DNA of 64,000 bases from positions 60,081 to 124,080 of the forward strand of contig PUFA01000665.1 of assembly GCA_003508835.1 (NCBI GenBank), read 5' to 3'. This document shows, in pieces, positions 1 to 11,829 of this stretch (the stretch's first letter is position 1; each line of letters opens with the position of its first letter). The stretch comes from Eonycteris spelaea. Its lineage: Eukaryota; Chordata; Mammalia; Chiroptera; Pteropodidae. The notes under the pieces were generated by a model that was not told the DNA's origin, searched no databases, and was given only the letters and a program-made list of their open reading frames with translations. Position numbers and translations under genes: made by a program.

Positions 1-1175
1 AAGTCACACTTCAGTGGGGACACTGCCTGCTCAAGTGTGCCAGAGCCAGTGAGCATTCTCCCAGCCTGCCTGGCCCAGACCCTGAGCTCTCAGGACGGTC
101 CACCTGCGCCCCCTGCTGGTCTCCAACTCAGTCCTCAGCCCATGTCACTCCACCTGGCTCTCTGGAAGGGCTTCTGATTTCTGCAGGTGGATCTTCCTCA
201 TGTGCTTCCCAGGGCAGTAGAAGGAGAAGGACCACCGTGTGCAGTCTGAAGATTTAATTCTCAGGTCTCTAACGACCTCCAGGCATGTAAGTGGATGCAT
301 CTGTTACCAGATGTTTCAGGATTTCCTGATACTCGATTTTGCTTCTGCCTTGCCCTGGTGAATTACGAGCACACGATGACCTTGAACCAAGCGCCAGGCT
401 TAAAGTTCCCAGGAACCCCGCTTGCTGATACCTGGTCATAATTCTCCTTGGGTGACCATTACAGGTGTAAATATTTGCCGGTGGTTATTTGTTGCTGTAG
501 TCGTTGTTGTAAGGGGCACCTGACAGGTTCCCACTCACATTATATGTGTCTTTGCAATGAGAGCAGAATGTCCTCAGGGAAAATGTGTCTTTTTCCTTGA
601 TTCCTTCTGTAGATTTTCAGGTGCCCTTGAAAATGACCATGACAGGACTTTTTATTTTGACTCTGATATATTTTAGCTTCTTTTACTCTAGGTTTGTAAT
701 TTTTCTCACCCGCAGGTTGATATGAAAAGAACATTACCATGAATGGAACTCTCATTCTTGATAGAGGTTCTTCCTCCATTTCTGGCCTAAGAAACCCTCA
801 GGGCGTGTTCCCAGTCTGCTTTGGGCCTGATCAATTTCATTTGTTAAGAAATCTATGGTTTCAATGGAGGTGGATTTATAAGGATTAGGTCTAAAATACT
901 GACAGCTACTACATATCACCCCAAACAAAGAACCAGAGAGGTTGGAAAACTACGAGAAGTCCCGGGGTTGAAGTGTGGAAACTGAGCAGGTGAGGGTTTG
1001 GGAGCCACATACTTAATGGGGGGCATCTCCCAGACCCTTGGGTTCAGGAACCTTTCAGAGGGCAATCTCGAGAGAGAGAAACTCTCCTTTTCCTGACATT
1101 TCATGGCTCAGGGAATAAGCACCAAAGCCTGGCCAGGAGCAGGGAGGGACGTGCAGAGGCTTGGTAGGGGGCCAC
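1..1175. repeat. Segmental duplication A, copy 1
   Basis: Non-coding sequence matching 30576-31845 in the same orientation and order from the first base, including the CTCF-like motif at 106-119. Copy 1 is shorter at several homopolymers. The match fades just after the block around 1080-1170. Copy 2 has an expanded GAGA tract at the equivalent place. Confidence 0.85.
106..119 (-). promoter_or_regulatory. CTCF-core-like motif (perfect 14/14)
   Basis: The plus strand reads GCGCCCCCTGCTGG, the reverse complement of the CTCF core CCASYAGRKGGCRS. Its duplicate is at 30684. The V segment it would serve lies before base 1. Confidence 0.5.
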
Positions 1176-2989
1176 AGGGGACTCCTAGGTTACAGATGCT
1201 CACATTCTGCTTTCCTTGGCACCCTACCCAGCAAGTATGAGAGAAATTTTGGACTTAAGAGGACCGGAAGATATCCACCGGGCACGAGTTGGGTGCAGAC
1301 ATAGAAAGTAATCATCACTTGGAGTTCCTGACAAAAAGACATGAGATTGAATTACATGGGTTCCCTGTGGTCAGATCCTGAGCTCTTCCTTTGGCATCAG
1401 CCTCCTGTTGACCCTTCCATTGATTATCCAGAAGGAATCTGTGCCATCTGGAGAAAGTTTCCACCTGTGGAGAGGTGAGCAGGCTGAGAACATGCAGTGA
1501 AATACGGTTCAGCCATCCTCAAAGCCTCAGACCCATGGAAAGTTTTTAGATCCTCAGGGGTTGCAGACAGTTTTAGCAGGAGAGTCAGCCCTGACATGAA
1601 GTTAGATGCAGGAAGGGGCCAGAGTGTGATAGTCCCACAGGAGGAGAGGGAGGAGAGTCTCCAGTCCTCCAGGGTCTGGAGCACTGTGCCAGGATCACCA
1701 ACATCTGGCCTGGTTTTGGGACAGGACTAAGAGCCCTCAGGATCATTTTCTTGCGAGATGATTCATTTTGCGTGGCTCTGAGACAGAACTCCAGGTGCTA
1801 CGTCTCTAGGGCTCTTGCCTGTATGTGTTGTTGCTGGGCCATACAGTGCCCCTCCATGAAGTGGCTTTTTGTGCTGTAGACAAAGTTATTCCTGAGACCT
1901 GACCCCACACCATGGATGGATGTGTCAGCCCAGCCTGAGTACAGGAAGCTAAATGATCAAAAAGATCCAAGGAGGTGAGATTTGGGTTCCTGCTCACTTT
2001 GTCCACGTGTAACAGACTTAAGGATCCAGAGCACAGAGTTTAGGATTGCCAGAGAGGATGCGAAGTGAGGGTGAATGACAAAAGGAGAAAGTTTCAATTG
2101 TGGGAGCCCCAGCATCTGAATACAAACTGAGAAGGAAGCTCTGCTGTCCCTGTGTGAGGTGCGGCGGGAAGTCTGTTAGGAAAGGAGCTACACGCCCATC
2201 TCTCACGTCCGCACTTGATCACACGCGCAAACGCTCGGTGCTCCCGCCAGCACTGCTGCAGGGGGAGACTGACTGTGGGGCCCGGGGTGCTGACTCTCAT
2301 CTCCCAGGCCTGGTGCTGTTGAGGAACACGGGGACCTCGCATGGTGACGGTCAGTGGTGTTTGGCTCCACCCTCAGGTTGTAACCAGGAGCTTCTGCTGT
2401 AGGCAACATGGCAACAACAAAGACAACCAAAGTTCCTAGAGGACGTGTCCGTTTCAACGCGTGCAGATCTTTGATGATGTGAACAGACCCTGACCCTGAC
2501 GTGTCAGAATCACACCGTTCTAGCCACCGGCGTTGCTTCTCCAGGTCAGTAGCTGTTCGCTTACTATCCTGGGTCCCAGCCCCCTCAGGAAATGGATTGG
2601 CAGGGAGAGAGGCAGGGACCTGAGAGCACAGGGCAGGGTTCCCACAGCAGGAGGCGGCAGAGCTGGGGAAGGATGCTGCATGCGCATGAACGTCAGGAGC
2701 CTTCGCCTGTGTGGCTAAGATCACAGAAGAAAGGGGCGTCCCGCATGTGGTGTGGACAACCCACAGCCCTGTTCCTTGGGCCCAGAATTGAGGCCCAGCC
2801 GCAATCTCTTTCTCTGCTCCAACTCATATCGACCTCTTTGTCCTTCTGTCCCCTTCCTGTGTCCTGTCCTGGGGAACCATCTACGGTTAGTGTGGAGGAG
2901 GGGAAATCTGTGTCCTGGGTTCACACAGGCCCTGAGAGAGCCAAGCCTCATGAAGTGGAGGTCAGGGGATCCGAGGTTCTTCTCACTGG
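1176..2989. other. Intergenic, nothing recognised
   Basis: About 1.8 kb without a recognisable gene, V segment or recombination signal. Short open frames occur on both strands but resemble no family I know. Confidence 0.5.
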
Positions 2990-3115
2990 AAACCAACCAT
3001 TCTGGTGCTCTGATCTCAGACTTCCAGCTACCAGAACTGTGAGAAATACATTTCTGTTGTTTAAGCCACATAGTCTGTAGTATTGTGTTATGGCAGTCTG
3101 AGCCAACTAAGGTGG
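2990..3115 (-). mobile_element. ERVL-MaLR LTR fragment (MLT1-type)
   Basis: The segment from the ATCTCAGACTTCCAG-like block through GAGAAATACATTTCTGTTG and TTATGGCAGTCTGAGCC is the terminal part of an MLT1-type LTR, read in reverse of the usual consensus. Only this end is preserved. Confidence 0.7.
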
Positions 3116-3652
3116 ATTTTGGTACTGAAAAATGAGGTACAGTTGTAACAAATGCCAAAATATGTGGATCCGGGCAAAAGGTAGAAACCGAAGGAGTTTG
3201 GTTGTACATGCTAGAAAAATCATAGGATACCATGAAAGATTATTGGTAGAAACAAGACATTAAAGGCAATTCTGGTAAGGTCTCTGATGTTAGCATGCTT
3301 ATCATTATACCTGGAATCACAGCTGTATAATATTAAGCTTTTCTCTTGGTAATCAAAAACTGGCTGGCCTGAATCTGGACTTGGGTATGGTAAGTGTGCC
3401 AGGGTGTGTGTGTGTGTCTTTTATATTGCTACTCTTGTCAATGACCAGGTAACTGATGATATGTTTGTACTGACTTTATGAACACCCTGTTACCAAATAG
3501 TGGATTAAAACATTTTGAAGCTTACAACAATGGATTTGGCTACTTCCTCTGGGGGCCATGGGGAACAAGCCTCCTGAGCTGACATGAGCTAGACATGGAC
3601 TTTATAAACAGAAGACAGGGGACGTTAGGGGCAGAGGGTACACTGAGCCCAG
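3116..3652. other. AT-rich 3' flank of V1
   Basis: No gene is visible. It contains a short TG run near 3402-3416. The part from about 3530 resembles 19990-20060 beside V5, so V1 and V5 share a duplicated 3' flank. Confidence 0.5.
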
Positions 3653-3691
3653 TTTTTTTGTCTCACTTCCCCACCTGCATCTGTCACTGTG
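3653..3691 (-). promoter_or_regulatory. V1 recombination signal (23-RSS)
   Basis: On the plus strand: nonamer complement TTTTTTTGT (2 mismatches to GGTTTTTGT), a 23-bp spacer, and a perfect heptamer complement CACTGTG abutting the V exon. Confidence 0.9.
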
Positions 3692-4126
3692 GAAATGGTC
3701 GCTATGCCACACAGCACAGTAATAGTCAGCCTCATCCTCCGGCTGGGCCCCCGTGATGGTGAGGGCGGCCTTGCCTCCAAGCAGGGAGCCAGAGAATCGG
3801 GCAGGGACCCCTGGGATCCGGTTGTTGGTACTACTTATTAAACCCTGGGTTGCCTGGTAGGGCTTCTGTTGGACCCAGCTGGCATGATTACTCGTGGTGA
3901 CGGCCCCAGCACTGGAGCCGCAGGTGAGTGTGACCGTCCCCCCTGGGGTCGTGGACAGTGAAGCTTCCTGAGTCACCACGGCCTGGGAAGTGCCCCCTGG
4001 AAAAAGTCAGGAGAGGGGACAGGGTCATGAAGATGCAGTGTGACCTCCCCTGCCCCCCTGTGCCAGGAAATCCCCCTGACCTGTGCAGTGAGCCAGAAGT
4101 GTGAGCAGGAGAGGAGCCCAGGCCAT
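3692..4126 (-). CDS. IGLV: V1: immunoglobulin lambda variable gene, IGLV7-like, intact
   Basis: Germline V segment for the lambda light-chain variable domain, used after V-J joining in B cells. Exon 1 is 4126-4081 (46 nt, [16 protein letters not shown], hydrophobic signal peptide) with a GT donor. Exon 2 is 3996-3692 with an AG acceptor. The mature start QAVVTQEAS, Cys at about residue 22 (TLTC), Trp in SWVQQKP, the [14 protein letters not shown] framework 3 and the EDEADYYC end are all present without a stop. The germline CDR3 end is AVWHSDHF. The ATG was chosen because it gives the standard 46-nt leader and the correct splice phase. The octamer is one base off and the RSS heptamer is perfect. 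It looks functional; expression is not shown by sequence. Confidence 0.93.
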
Positions 4127-4225
4127 GGTGTAGACACCCCAGTGCTCTGCTTCTCAAGACCCCCAGCAGAGTCAGCCTGCGCAGCTCTCATTATCACTCC
4201 TACCGCCTGTGGGGGCGGGGCTGCC

Positions 4226-4233
4226 ATGCAAAC
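4226..4233 (-). promoter_or_regulatory. V1 octamer, one mismatch
   Basis: The plus strand reads ATGCAAAC, the octamer complement with its last base changed, 100 bp upstream of the V1 ATG. It is a presumed Oct-1/Oct-2 site. Confidence 0.7.
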
Positions 4234-4375
4234 GAGCTCCTCTCCCGGGAGTACTCAGCAATGTGGCCAGGTCACAGCTACTGAGCAGTTTCACATCAGT
4301 GAACATGTGTCAATGGAACCAGGGCCCAGAGGACTGGTTCACAGCTGAGCTTGTTTCCCCAGGCGCTGGCCCACA

Positions 4376-4389
4376 GCGCCCTCTAGTGT
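4376..4389 (-). promoter_or_regulatory. CTCF-core-like motif 5' of V1
   Basis: 13 of 14 positions match the core, 250 bp upstream of the V1 ATG and in the same orientation as the other copies. Confidence 0.45.
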
Positions 4390-4399
4390 CGGTAGTGAG

Positions 4400-7300
4400 A
4401 CTATCGCCGATGGACAGATGCGCTCCTGCAATGCTTTCCCTTCTTTTCCCTCATTGTCCTCTGGTCTGGAGTTGGAGGTTCCTTCGGGAGGTGACTTTCA
4501 GCACCTGAAATTCTCCACAGGAAACCTGGTGAAGGAATTTGGGCACATGGAAGCTTAAATGCACCATTGCCACCTTTCTTCTTAACTCCAACTACACACA
4601 GAGCAACCACCTTGAGCGGAAGAGCCAAGATCATGGGTTCTCTAACTTAGGGCCCCCTTAAACTCTCCTGATGTTGTGTGCATCTAGCCCAATTATCTGT
4701 CACGCAGCCCGTAGTCAGAAGCTTTGTTTTTTCCAGGGCCCAGGAACATTTCAGAAGTTTGAGTGTTTTATATTTTTATAGTTCCCTCTTGCTGAGCACC
4801 CTAGGGGAGGCAGGATCATTATGTTATTAGTGCTTGCCAGATGTTTCACATGGTGCTTTGATTACTCTTTTTCTCACGACAGGTGGCTCTGCTCACACAG
4901 GGCTGATGGCTCCAATGGCAGGAGGACCTGCCTCGTTTGTCTCTGATCCATCAAACTTAGTGTTTTTCCTGGTCGCCTGATAATGGGTCACGCAGTTCTC
5001 CCAATAGTGGAACATATGCTTCCAGAACCAGGGTGCTGCGATTCCTTTTAAGGAATAAAACGTGTGAAATATGATTCTTTTTTATTTTCAAAGGAATCCA
5101 AAAATATCACAGACTGGGACCCCCAGTGGACCAGTGGACTCACTGGTGTGGTGGCCCTGACGCTCCGTAGGGTGTGTCGCGTATCCCCTGGAGCCTCGTG
5201 CTTTCCCGAGGACTTTGATGAGCTTCCTACCTCTTGCTCATCTTGTTCAAACAAGTCAATGTCAGCAGATGTATGTATCGCTGTGATTCTGTAGAACATG
5301 CAGACGGTCCAGGTTTCTTGGTGACACGCTGGCCGAGAGGAAGAGTAAAATCATCTGGGCGTCGCTTTAAGTACACGGTCGTCCACCCGTGCGTGTGTGA
5401 ATAGGGTCTGCGCTCTGTGCTGTCAGCCGACAGGCATGGAAGTTGCACTGGTCAGAGTCGTGGCTCTGGACCCCTGACGCGCAGCGGCATTAATGGGCTC
5501 TGGAAAATGTACCGCAGCAAGCGCAGCAGCTGCGGGTGGGGTGCTGCGTGTCTGTGTGTGTGGTAGTCCACGCTCGTCTGGCAGAGTCCGTCTGCTTTGG
5601 TTGTTGTTCAGAAGCCAGGTTGAGGGATGAAATGAGGCCATGTTGGGGAGCGACACTCTGGTTATGAAGTGTAGCACGCATCTCCGCTCTTTTCCCCAAC
5701 AATCTAATTTTTTAAATTTCTATCTTGAAGGAAACGGATCCAGGCAACGTTACGAGGCTTCCCCTGGGCCTTCTCCACTGCCAGCGCTCTTACTTCTTCG
5801 CCTCTTCACCAGGCCAATAAACGAGTGTGGAGCTTCTACTGACAATCGTGGGAACATGTCCATCGGTGATGCTACGGAATCGCTATGGAGCTGCTGTAGG
5901 CTGCGCCTCCCCCAGACATCCAACATCCCTACTGAAACGGGGTGTGGTATTGCTTTTCGTTCCTGAGGATTAATGTCACTTGGATCCTGTGTTCGACAAT
6001 ACTCAAAATAGCTGGATATTTCCTTTTCTCCAGAGTATAATCAATATGTCATTCAGGGGCAGCACTGGGAGAATCCTTACCATATATTTGGTCAAGTCGT
6101 GACTACCTCACAGGGACCTAGCCTAAATTATCAGTTAGAAGTTTCTGTGCATAAACTGGGGCAATAAAACATCACATCGTATTAGGCTGCTATGCTGCTC
6201 CCGTTCATCCATTCTTCATCTTTTGACTGTGGAGATTGACAGCCTCTTGGGTGGCTGCTGTCTGCCTCGTCCCCTGGAACGCTGTCCTGTCGTAGCCATG
6301 CCCACGGCATTTTGTGTGTTCCTCCTCTCAGGTTGCTGCTCTTTGCCTTAATTTTATCCACCTTCTTTCTAATAAGACTTGTCTCTGCCTTGAAAGTTTT
6401 AGAGATCCTATTGTATTTTTTGATATCAGAGAGAACATTTCAGCACTGGAATATCCTACTGGGAGCCCTAGCCTGCCAAGAACTGCATGACCGAGCTATG
6501 AGGCTGATGGGGACAGAGGAGCCGGCGATGCTGTTTGTACTGTGAGTGCACCTGTGACGGCTCAACAACCTGGAAACTAAAACCCGTCAGGAAGAGGTGG
6601 GTGTCAGCAACCACACCTGTCCCATGTACAAACTCTCATTTCAAGAAGTCTCTATTTTGCAACACATGGAGATATTGCTGTGGACCAAGTCAGGTAGGAC
6701 ATGCAAGATGTGCCATTCTCGCAGACAGGTGCTGAATCACGAAATATCTGGGAAGGCGAAAATGCACACGGCAGGGAGGGAGGCAGAACTGTAAGTCAAG
6801 CCAATGGGACGCATATGGGTCCAGGTCAGGCCAGTCGTGAGCTTCTGTCTCACTGCCCCTGCCTGTGTCGCTATGGGTACACGTAGCTGCTCTCACTACG
6901 CTTTCTCCACACTTGGATGACTCTTTCTTCTTCCGGTGTTCTGGATAGCCTGGTACCAATCTAGGTCAGAGCAGGACCTGAGAAACATTGGTTAAGGAGG
7001 GAAGGTTTGGAAGTGATATACTGGAGGGAGGCAGGGAGGGCAGGAGGGCTTCTGCCTGAATAGGAGGTGTCTGTGGATGGAGTCTGTTGGTTCTTTAATC
7101 AAAAGACTTGAGTTCTTTCTATCAGAGATTTCTCTTTGGTTCTTGTCTGCAGATGGCTTCCATTATTTCACATGATGCTTTATGATTTAGGATTTAAAAC
7201 ATGCATGTAGACTTTACAGGCAGGAGCTTCTAGAATTGAAGACTCTTAAGTCCCCACTCCAAACCCACTGAATCAGAATCCACATTTTGCGAGATCCCCA

Positions 7301-7549
7301 GATGATTCCCGTGCACGTGAAGGTGTGAGAATCCTTAGTCTAACACGCGCATGCAGGCGCTCGTTTGTTTGTGGCTATTAATTGTTTCCGCTTCAATTTA
7401 TTCCAACCAACATGTCCAGCAAACTTAACTCACCATTTCATCATTTTGAGTATTGTATGGCAAGACTAATGTACTCAAGGCTTCCCATTGAAAATGGCCA
7501 GCATCTCCCTTCATCTTACTACAAATAGGACAAACCATGTAGCTTAAAC
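4400..7549. other. Intergenic, no recognised gene; CpG-rich patch inside
   Basis: About 3.1 kb with no V segment, RSS or known coding family. Bases 5161-5600 contain about 28 CpG dinucleotides by hand count, far above the flanks. Open frames such as 5640-5966(+) and 6312-6545(+) are not recognisable proteins. Confidence 0.5.
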
Positions 7550-7930
7550 AATAATAAACCATTGTCTCAAAGTTCTGGGGTTTAAAAGTCCAAAAGCTGT
7601 CTTACCTCCAAAACTTGCAGGGAACCCTTCCTTGCCTCTTCATGACCAGGAGTGGTTTGAGGGCAATGTTTGGCATTGCTAGGTTTGCAGCTGCATAAGC
7701 CCGGCCTCTGCCCCCATGTTCCCGTGCTGTTCTCCTTGTCTTCATCTGTCTGCCTTGTTACAAGGACACCATTCACTTTGGATTAGGCGGCCACCCTGCT
7801 GCAGTATAGCCTCATCTTATCTAATTACATCCACGATGATCCTGTTTTCAAATAAGGTCATTCCTAGGTCCCAAAGAATACAGCTTTAATATCTCCTTTG
7901 GGGGTGGGGATGCAATTTAACCAAGAACGT
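7550..7930 (+). mobile_element. ERVL-MaLR LTR (MLT1-type)
   Basis: Begins with a TTGTCTCAAAGTTCTGG block, continues through CTTCCTTGCCTCTTC, a TACAAGGACACCATTCA block and TTTCAAATAAGGTCATTCC, ending near GGGGATGCAATTTAACC. This is the expected order of an MLT1-type LTR in forward orientation. No internal retroviral sequence adjoins it. Confidence 0.75.
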
Positions 7931-8368
7931 TAGGAAAAAAGAATTCTTTCAATAAAGTTTATAATTTTCAATATACTTTCAATATATGCAATGTTCTTGC
8001 TTTATATTAAAATGAAACCAAAGAAAAAAACTTCAGTGACATAAAATGAGCATTTCTTCCCTTTGGTCATACCTGGCAAATAACATGGGAGATGCTTTTT
8101 TCTGGAGGAAATACGTTTGATCTTTATCTCTAGTTCTGATCTGGCAGTAATTGTTCCTTCCATGAAATAAAATAATTGAATTCTGCTTTTTGTGGATCAG
8201 TTCCTCTGAAGTTGCTCATAAATTCCTTGCACTTTAGGACTCAAACAGGAATGTAATCATTTCAGACCTTCTTCTCCTTTCTGTTGATGGTCAACATTTA
8301 GGTTCTGCTGAGAACCAAGTGTATCTGGTTATATGGGTGATATTTGTACACACATTTAGTCAAACAAA
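7931..8368. other. AT-rich spacer, nothing recognised
   Basis: AT-rich non-coding sequence leading into the V2 recombination signal. Confidence 0.5.
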
Positions 8369-8407
8369 GGTTTATGTCCTGGTTTCCCATCTTGGTCCCT
8401 TACTGTG
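8369..8407 (-). promoter_or_regulatory. V2 recombination signal, degenerate
   Basis: Nonamer complement GGTTTATGT (one mismatch), 23-bp spacer, heptamer complement TACTGTG, in which the base distal to the V exon is changed. Confidence 0.75.
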
Positions 8408-8830
8408 TCAAGCACTAGTATACTGTAGCCAGCAGTAACACTCATCCTTGTCCTCAGGCCGGGCCCCCTGAGAGGGTCAAGGTAGCTCTGTCCCTGAGGA
8501 TAAAGCCTGAGAACCGAGCAGGGGTCCAGGAGAGTTTATTGCTTGCATCATGAATCAGTGTCCTGAGGGACATGGCCAGACTTCTGCTGGAACCAGTACG
8601 GATAGTGACCAAGTTGTAGAGCCACAGGTGAGAGTGACTCTCTGTTGTGGGGACACGGTCAGTGAGGGCTCCTGAGTCACCACAGCCTGAAAACTGGATC
8701 CTGAAACGAAAACAGAAACATGTCATGAACGAAGAGTAAAGGCAGAGAATTCCTCCAATGCTGGTCTCTGATATGACCATGAACCTAGGCAGTGAGTGAG
8801 GACAGGGAGGAGAAGAGGAGTCCAGGTCAT
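8408..8830 (-). pseudogene. IGLV: V2: IGLV7-like pseudogene
   Basis: Exon 1 is 8830-8785 (MTWTPLLLPVLTHCL, 46 nt) with a GT donor; exon 2 is 8700-8408. Framework 1 reads QAVVTQEPSLTVSPQQ and keeps TLTC, then framework 2 (WFQQKSGHVPQ) runs into TGA. The frame shifts so that SWTPARFSG and ATLTLSGG are read in another frame, and it shifts again before a recognisable but altered EDKDECYC end. At least two frameshifts and one stop make it non-coding. Its whole unit is paralogous to V12 at 39.2 kb, whose lesions differ. Confidence 0.88.
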
Positions 8831-8941
8831 GGTGGGGGCTTTCCAATGTCCCCTGGCATCATCAGGCTGGTGCTGGTCTCTGGACCGTCCCTTCCTCTCC
8901 TCTTCAGCTCCCTGGGTGGAGGGTGTGTTTGGTCGGGCAAC

Positions 8942-8949
8942 ATGCAAAT
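8942..8949 (-). promoter_or_regulatory. V2 octamer, perfect
   Basis: Plus strand ATGCAAAT, 112 bp upstream of the V2 ATG. The promoter element survives although the gene is broken. Confidence 0.8.
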
Positions 8950-9160
8950 ATGAGTTCACGGCACCATCAATTTCTGAGTCTGGGCCAGGGTGTAGCTTTA
9001 CTCTCAGGAGGAGGCTGGGGTGCTTGTGAGTTTCGAGTCTGTCCATTGAGAGGAAGCACCTGCCGTTACCTCTAATCAGGCCTTGAACCTGGGTGCAGGG
9101 CTCATTGAGTTATAACCCTTTGCGTTGGTTTCGAGCCTTCCAGCTCCAAGAAGACCCAGA

Positions 9161-9174
9161 GCGCCACCTGGCGA
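9161..9174 (-). promoter_or_regulatory. Weak CTCF-core-like motif 5' of V2
   Basis: 12 of 14 positions, 331 bp upstream of the V2 ATG. The paralogous site at V12 matches 13 of 14. Confidence 0.3.
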
Positions 9175-10070
9175 CGTCCTCCAGAGAATATTCTTGGCGG
9201 TGGAAATACGCAGAAGTGGTGGCCCTATTACTATTTCAACAATTAATGAATCAATCCATAAGCATGTCACAAGCAAATAAAGAAAATAATAAAGAAGCAG
9301 TGTGTACTCTTGATCACCTCAGAGTGATTTGTTTTTAAATTCTATTTTATTTTTCAGTTCTATATTTCTATTTGGTTTCTTTTTATGACCTCCATTTCTG
9401 TTCCGAGTCGCTCTCTTTTTCCATTCCTCCCAGGAGGGTCTGTTGTTGCTCGTCTCATGGATTGTGTGGTTGTTGCCTAAAACTACCCGTCACATGATTT
9501 CCTCGTCCCAGTCGTCTCAGTGTTGATATCAAGAGATTCTGTTTTCATGATCATGTTTACATTTCCCCGGTTCTTGATATGACAAGCGATGTATTTTCAT
9601 GGAATCTTGGACATTTTGGAAATGACATTAGGAGACTCCGGGTCCCTATACTCTTCCTCTAGCCAGGTGACCCTCCTGTTGAGCAGCAGCAGAAGGTCAG
9701 AGGTGTGTGTTCAGCTCCCATGGGCCCAGCAGAATTTGTTTAGCACTGACTCCCACTGCAGGGAAGCACAGGGCTGAGGGGAGCTGCTGTGCTCTGTGGG
9801 GTGGGTGCTCAGCTCCCCACTGGGTCCTCTGCCTCACCTGGGAAGGGAGGGGCCACCTGCAGCACCAACTTCTTCAGGGCTGTTAATGCAGGTGGGGGTC
9901 AAGGCTCAGCTCTCAATGGTACCGAAGACACCTGCAGGGGGCGCAGGAGTGCAGACTCGCTCTGCCTTGTACCTTGTCTTCAGTCTCATTACTGAGGGCT
10001 GGGGTTCAAGTTCAGCTCCTGGAGGGTCTGCCTGCATTGTGGGTGGGAGAACTGGAGTCTAACCAGTGCT

Positions 10071-10280
10071 GACGGGCCCTGCCTGCTTCTGTCAGGAAGG
10101 GACAGAGACCAGGACACTGATCAGCAAGGCTGAAATCACTGGTTGAGGGTGCCGTTGGGGGCTCTGTTAGTGTGGGAAGGTGGAGTGTGGATGTTGTCAA
10201 ACTATTTTCTCTGCTTAGGCTACCCAATTCCGAGATTCTTTGGCTAGGGGAACAGGGTTTTTTGAAGGAATGTGTGTGTT

Positions 10281-10351
<71 letters not shown>

Positions 10352-11791
10352 GTTACATCTCCCTCTGTCTTTCTGATGGCTTCTCCATCCCTGAGAGGTG
10401 ATTCTCCATGACAACCCATCCCTGAAGCTGATGATTCTCTATACGACCCTCCTGGTGCTAGAGCCTGGATCTCAAGGGAAAATGTCTTAAAAAATTCTCC
10501 TTGGAGCAGAATTTATTTTTGGCAGTGAGGATGCATTTGAAAGCAGACGGGCCCTGTCAACAATCTCCCTTAATCAAAAGTCCAGATCTTGTGGAGTGGG
10601 AGAAATATGTTCCTTTCCATCCCTGCAAGCACGAGACCCACAGCTGTGGGGTCTTCATGTCTCAGGAAGCACAGGGCAGGGGATGGCCACACAGCCCCTC
10701 CTTCATGCTCCTGATACCACAGCTAAGCCCCAACCCCGTCCCCTGTGGTTCCCAGACCTCTATCTTAGGGTGACCATGAGACAGTGCTCCCTTTGTTGTG
10801 CAAAGGGGCTAAAGCATAAGATTCAGGTACCTGAGGGAAATGTTTCATGGTGGATACACTGTCCTAAAAGTTCTTAGGAAACAGAGATTCTGGGGCATGA
10901 GAGAAACAGTGATGTATTCTGAAACACACAGCTGATTCTTTCTCTGTGGATGACCTCAAGTCTCACCTCGTGTAGGGCGTCAGTCATTTCTGAAGAAGGG
11001 AAAAGAAACCAATAGATTCCATGTGCAAATACGTGAAGTTGGATGAAGACATCATTTTTAGGAAAATGTAATAACTTCATTTTTATATGAAACAGATGGA
11101 CTGAGAGTGTGGGAGATGCTCAGAAACCCAGAGGGTGAGGATGGGGGCAGGAAAGGGGCCATGAGGTGTGTCCACCCTGTTGCACTTTCTGGTAAACATC
11201 CTCCCGAGAGATGGAGCCCTGGAGAACGGAAATGACAGCAAGAACTTGTCCGTTTTCTCTGAAAATATAGAGGAGATGGAGTTAAATCCAGAATTGACAG
11301 AGGGAGAGACCAGGAAGGTGAACGATGCAGCAGCAGAGGAGAAAAAAGGAAGAATGGTGTGATGGATGTTGACAGCGAGTGTCTGTACGAGTTGTAGCCA
11401 ATTGGATGCGTAGGATGGTTAAGGGAGGAGGAACTCTTGTCTGTCCATGACCTTGGTGAGAAAAACATATGAGTTATGGACACATCAGTAGTAACATAAG
11501 ACTCATACTTAACAAGATAAGATTTCTAGATAATCTAGCTAGTCCTGGTCATCATTCATGGTGCAGACACAGTATTTCTCTTTTTCCTGACCCCACACCC
11601 AATGGGATGTACGGTGGGACTCTGTTACCGCACCCGTGTGCTCCTGGGATGCCCCGTGCCGGCTCAGGTAACCTAGCTCTGCCTTTCCTCCTTTCATGGA
11701 TGTGTTGTGCTGCAGAGGAGTCTCCCCAACAGGAGTCTCCACAGAAGCTTCTTAACAAAAGTGTCTCAGAGGCCATGTCTGAGGGCCCAGG
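10071..11791. other. Intergenic with a TG/AG microsatellite
   Basis: No gene recognised. A (TG)n-(AG)n tract occupies 10271-10346. The remainder up to the V3 RSS shows only short unassigned open frames. Confidence 0.5.
10271..10346. repeat. (TG)n(AG)n microsatellite
   Basis: An alternating TG run switches to an uninterrupted AG run. The serine/leucine-rich antisense frame across it is an artefact of the repeat. Confidence 0.95.
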
Positions 11792-11829
11792 GGTTTTTGT
11801 CTCACTTCCTCATCATCTGAGTCACTGTG
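11792..11829 (-). promoter_or_regulatory. V3 recombination signal with 22-bp spacer
   Basis: Perfect nonamer complement GGTTTTTGT and perfect heptamer complement CACTGTG, but the spacer counts to 22 bases instead of 23. Confidence 0.88.

Larger units (their letters stand above)
8369..10070. repeat. Segmental duplication C, copy 1 (V2 unit)
   Basis: V2 plus its 5' flank resembles 39121-40990 (V12 unit) in order: V exon, leader, degraded octamer region, CTCF-like motif, an AT-rich stretch, then a segment around 9640-10070 with an opposite-strand GGGGGCGCAGGAG-type motif near 9931-9949. Confidence 0.75.

Noticed and set aside
1424..1720. Possible decayed V exon (weak resemblance near 1494-1540 to a framework 3 end)
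   Set aside because: No heptamer/nonamer, leader or framework 1 in register; the similarity is too short to support.
2592..3080. 162-codon plus-strand frame
   Set aside because: Its end runs through the MLT1-type LTR and the rest has no recognisable domain.
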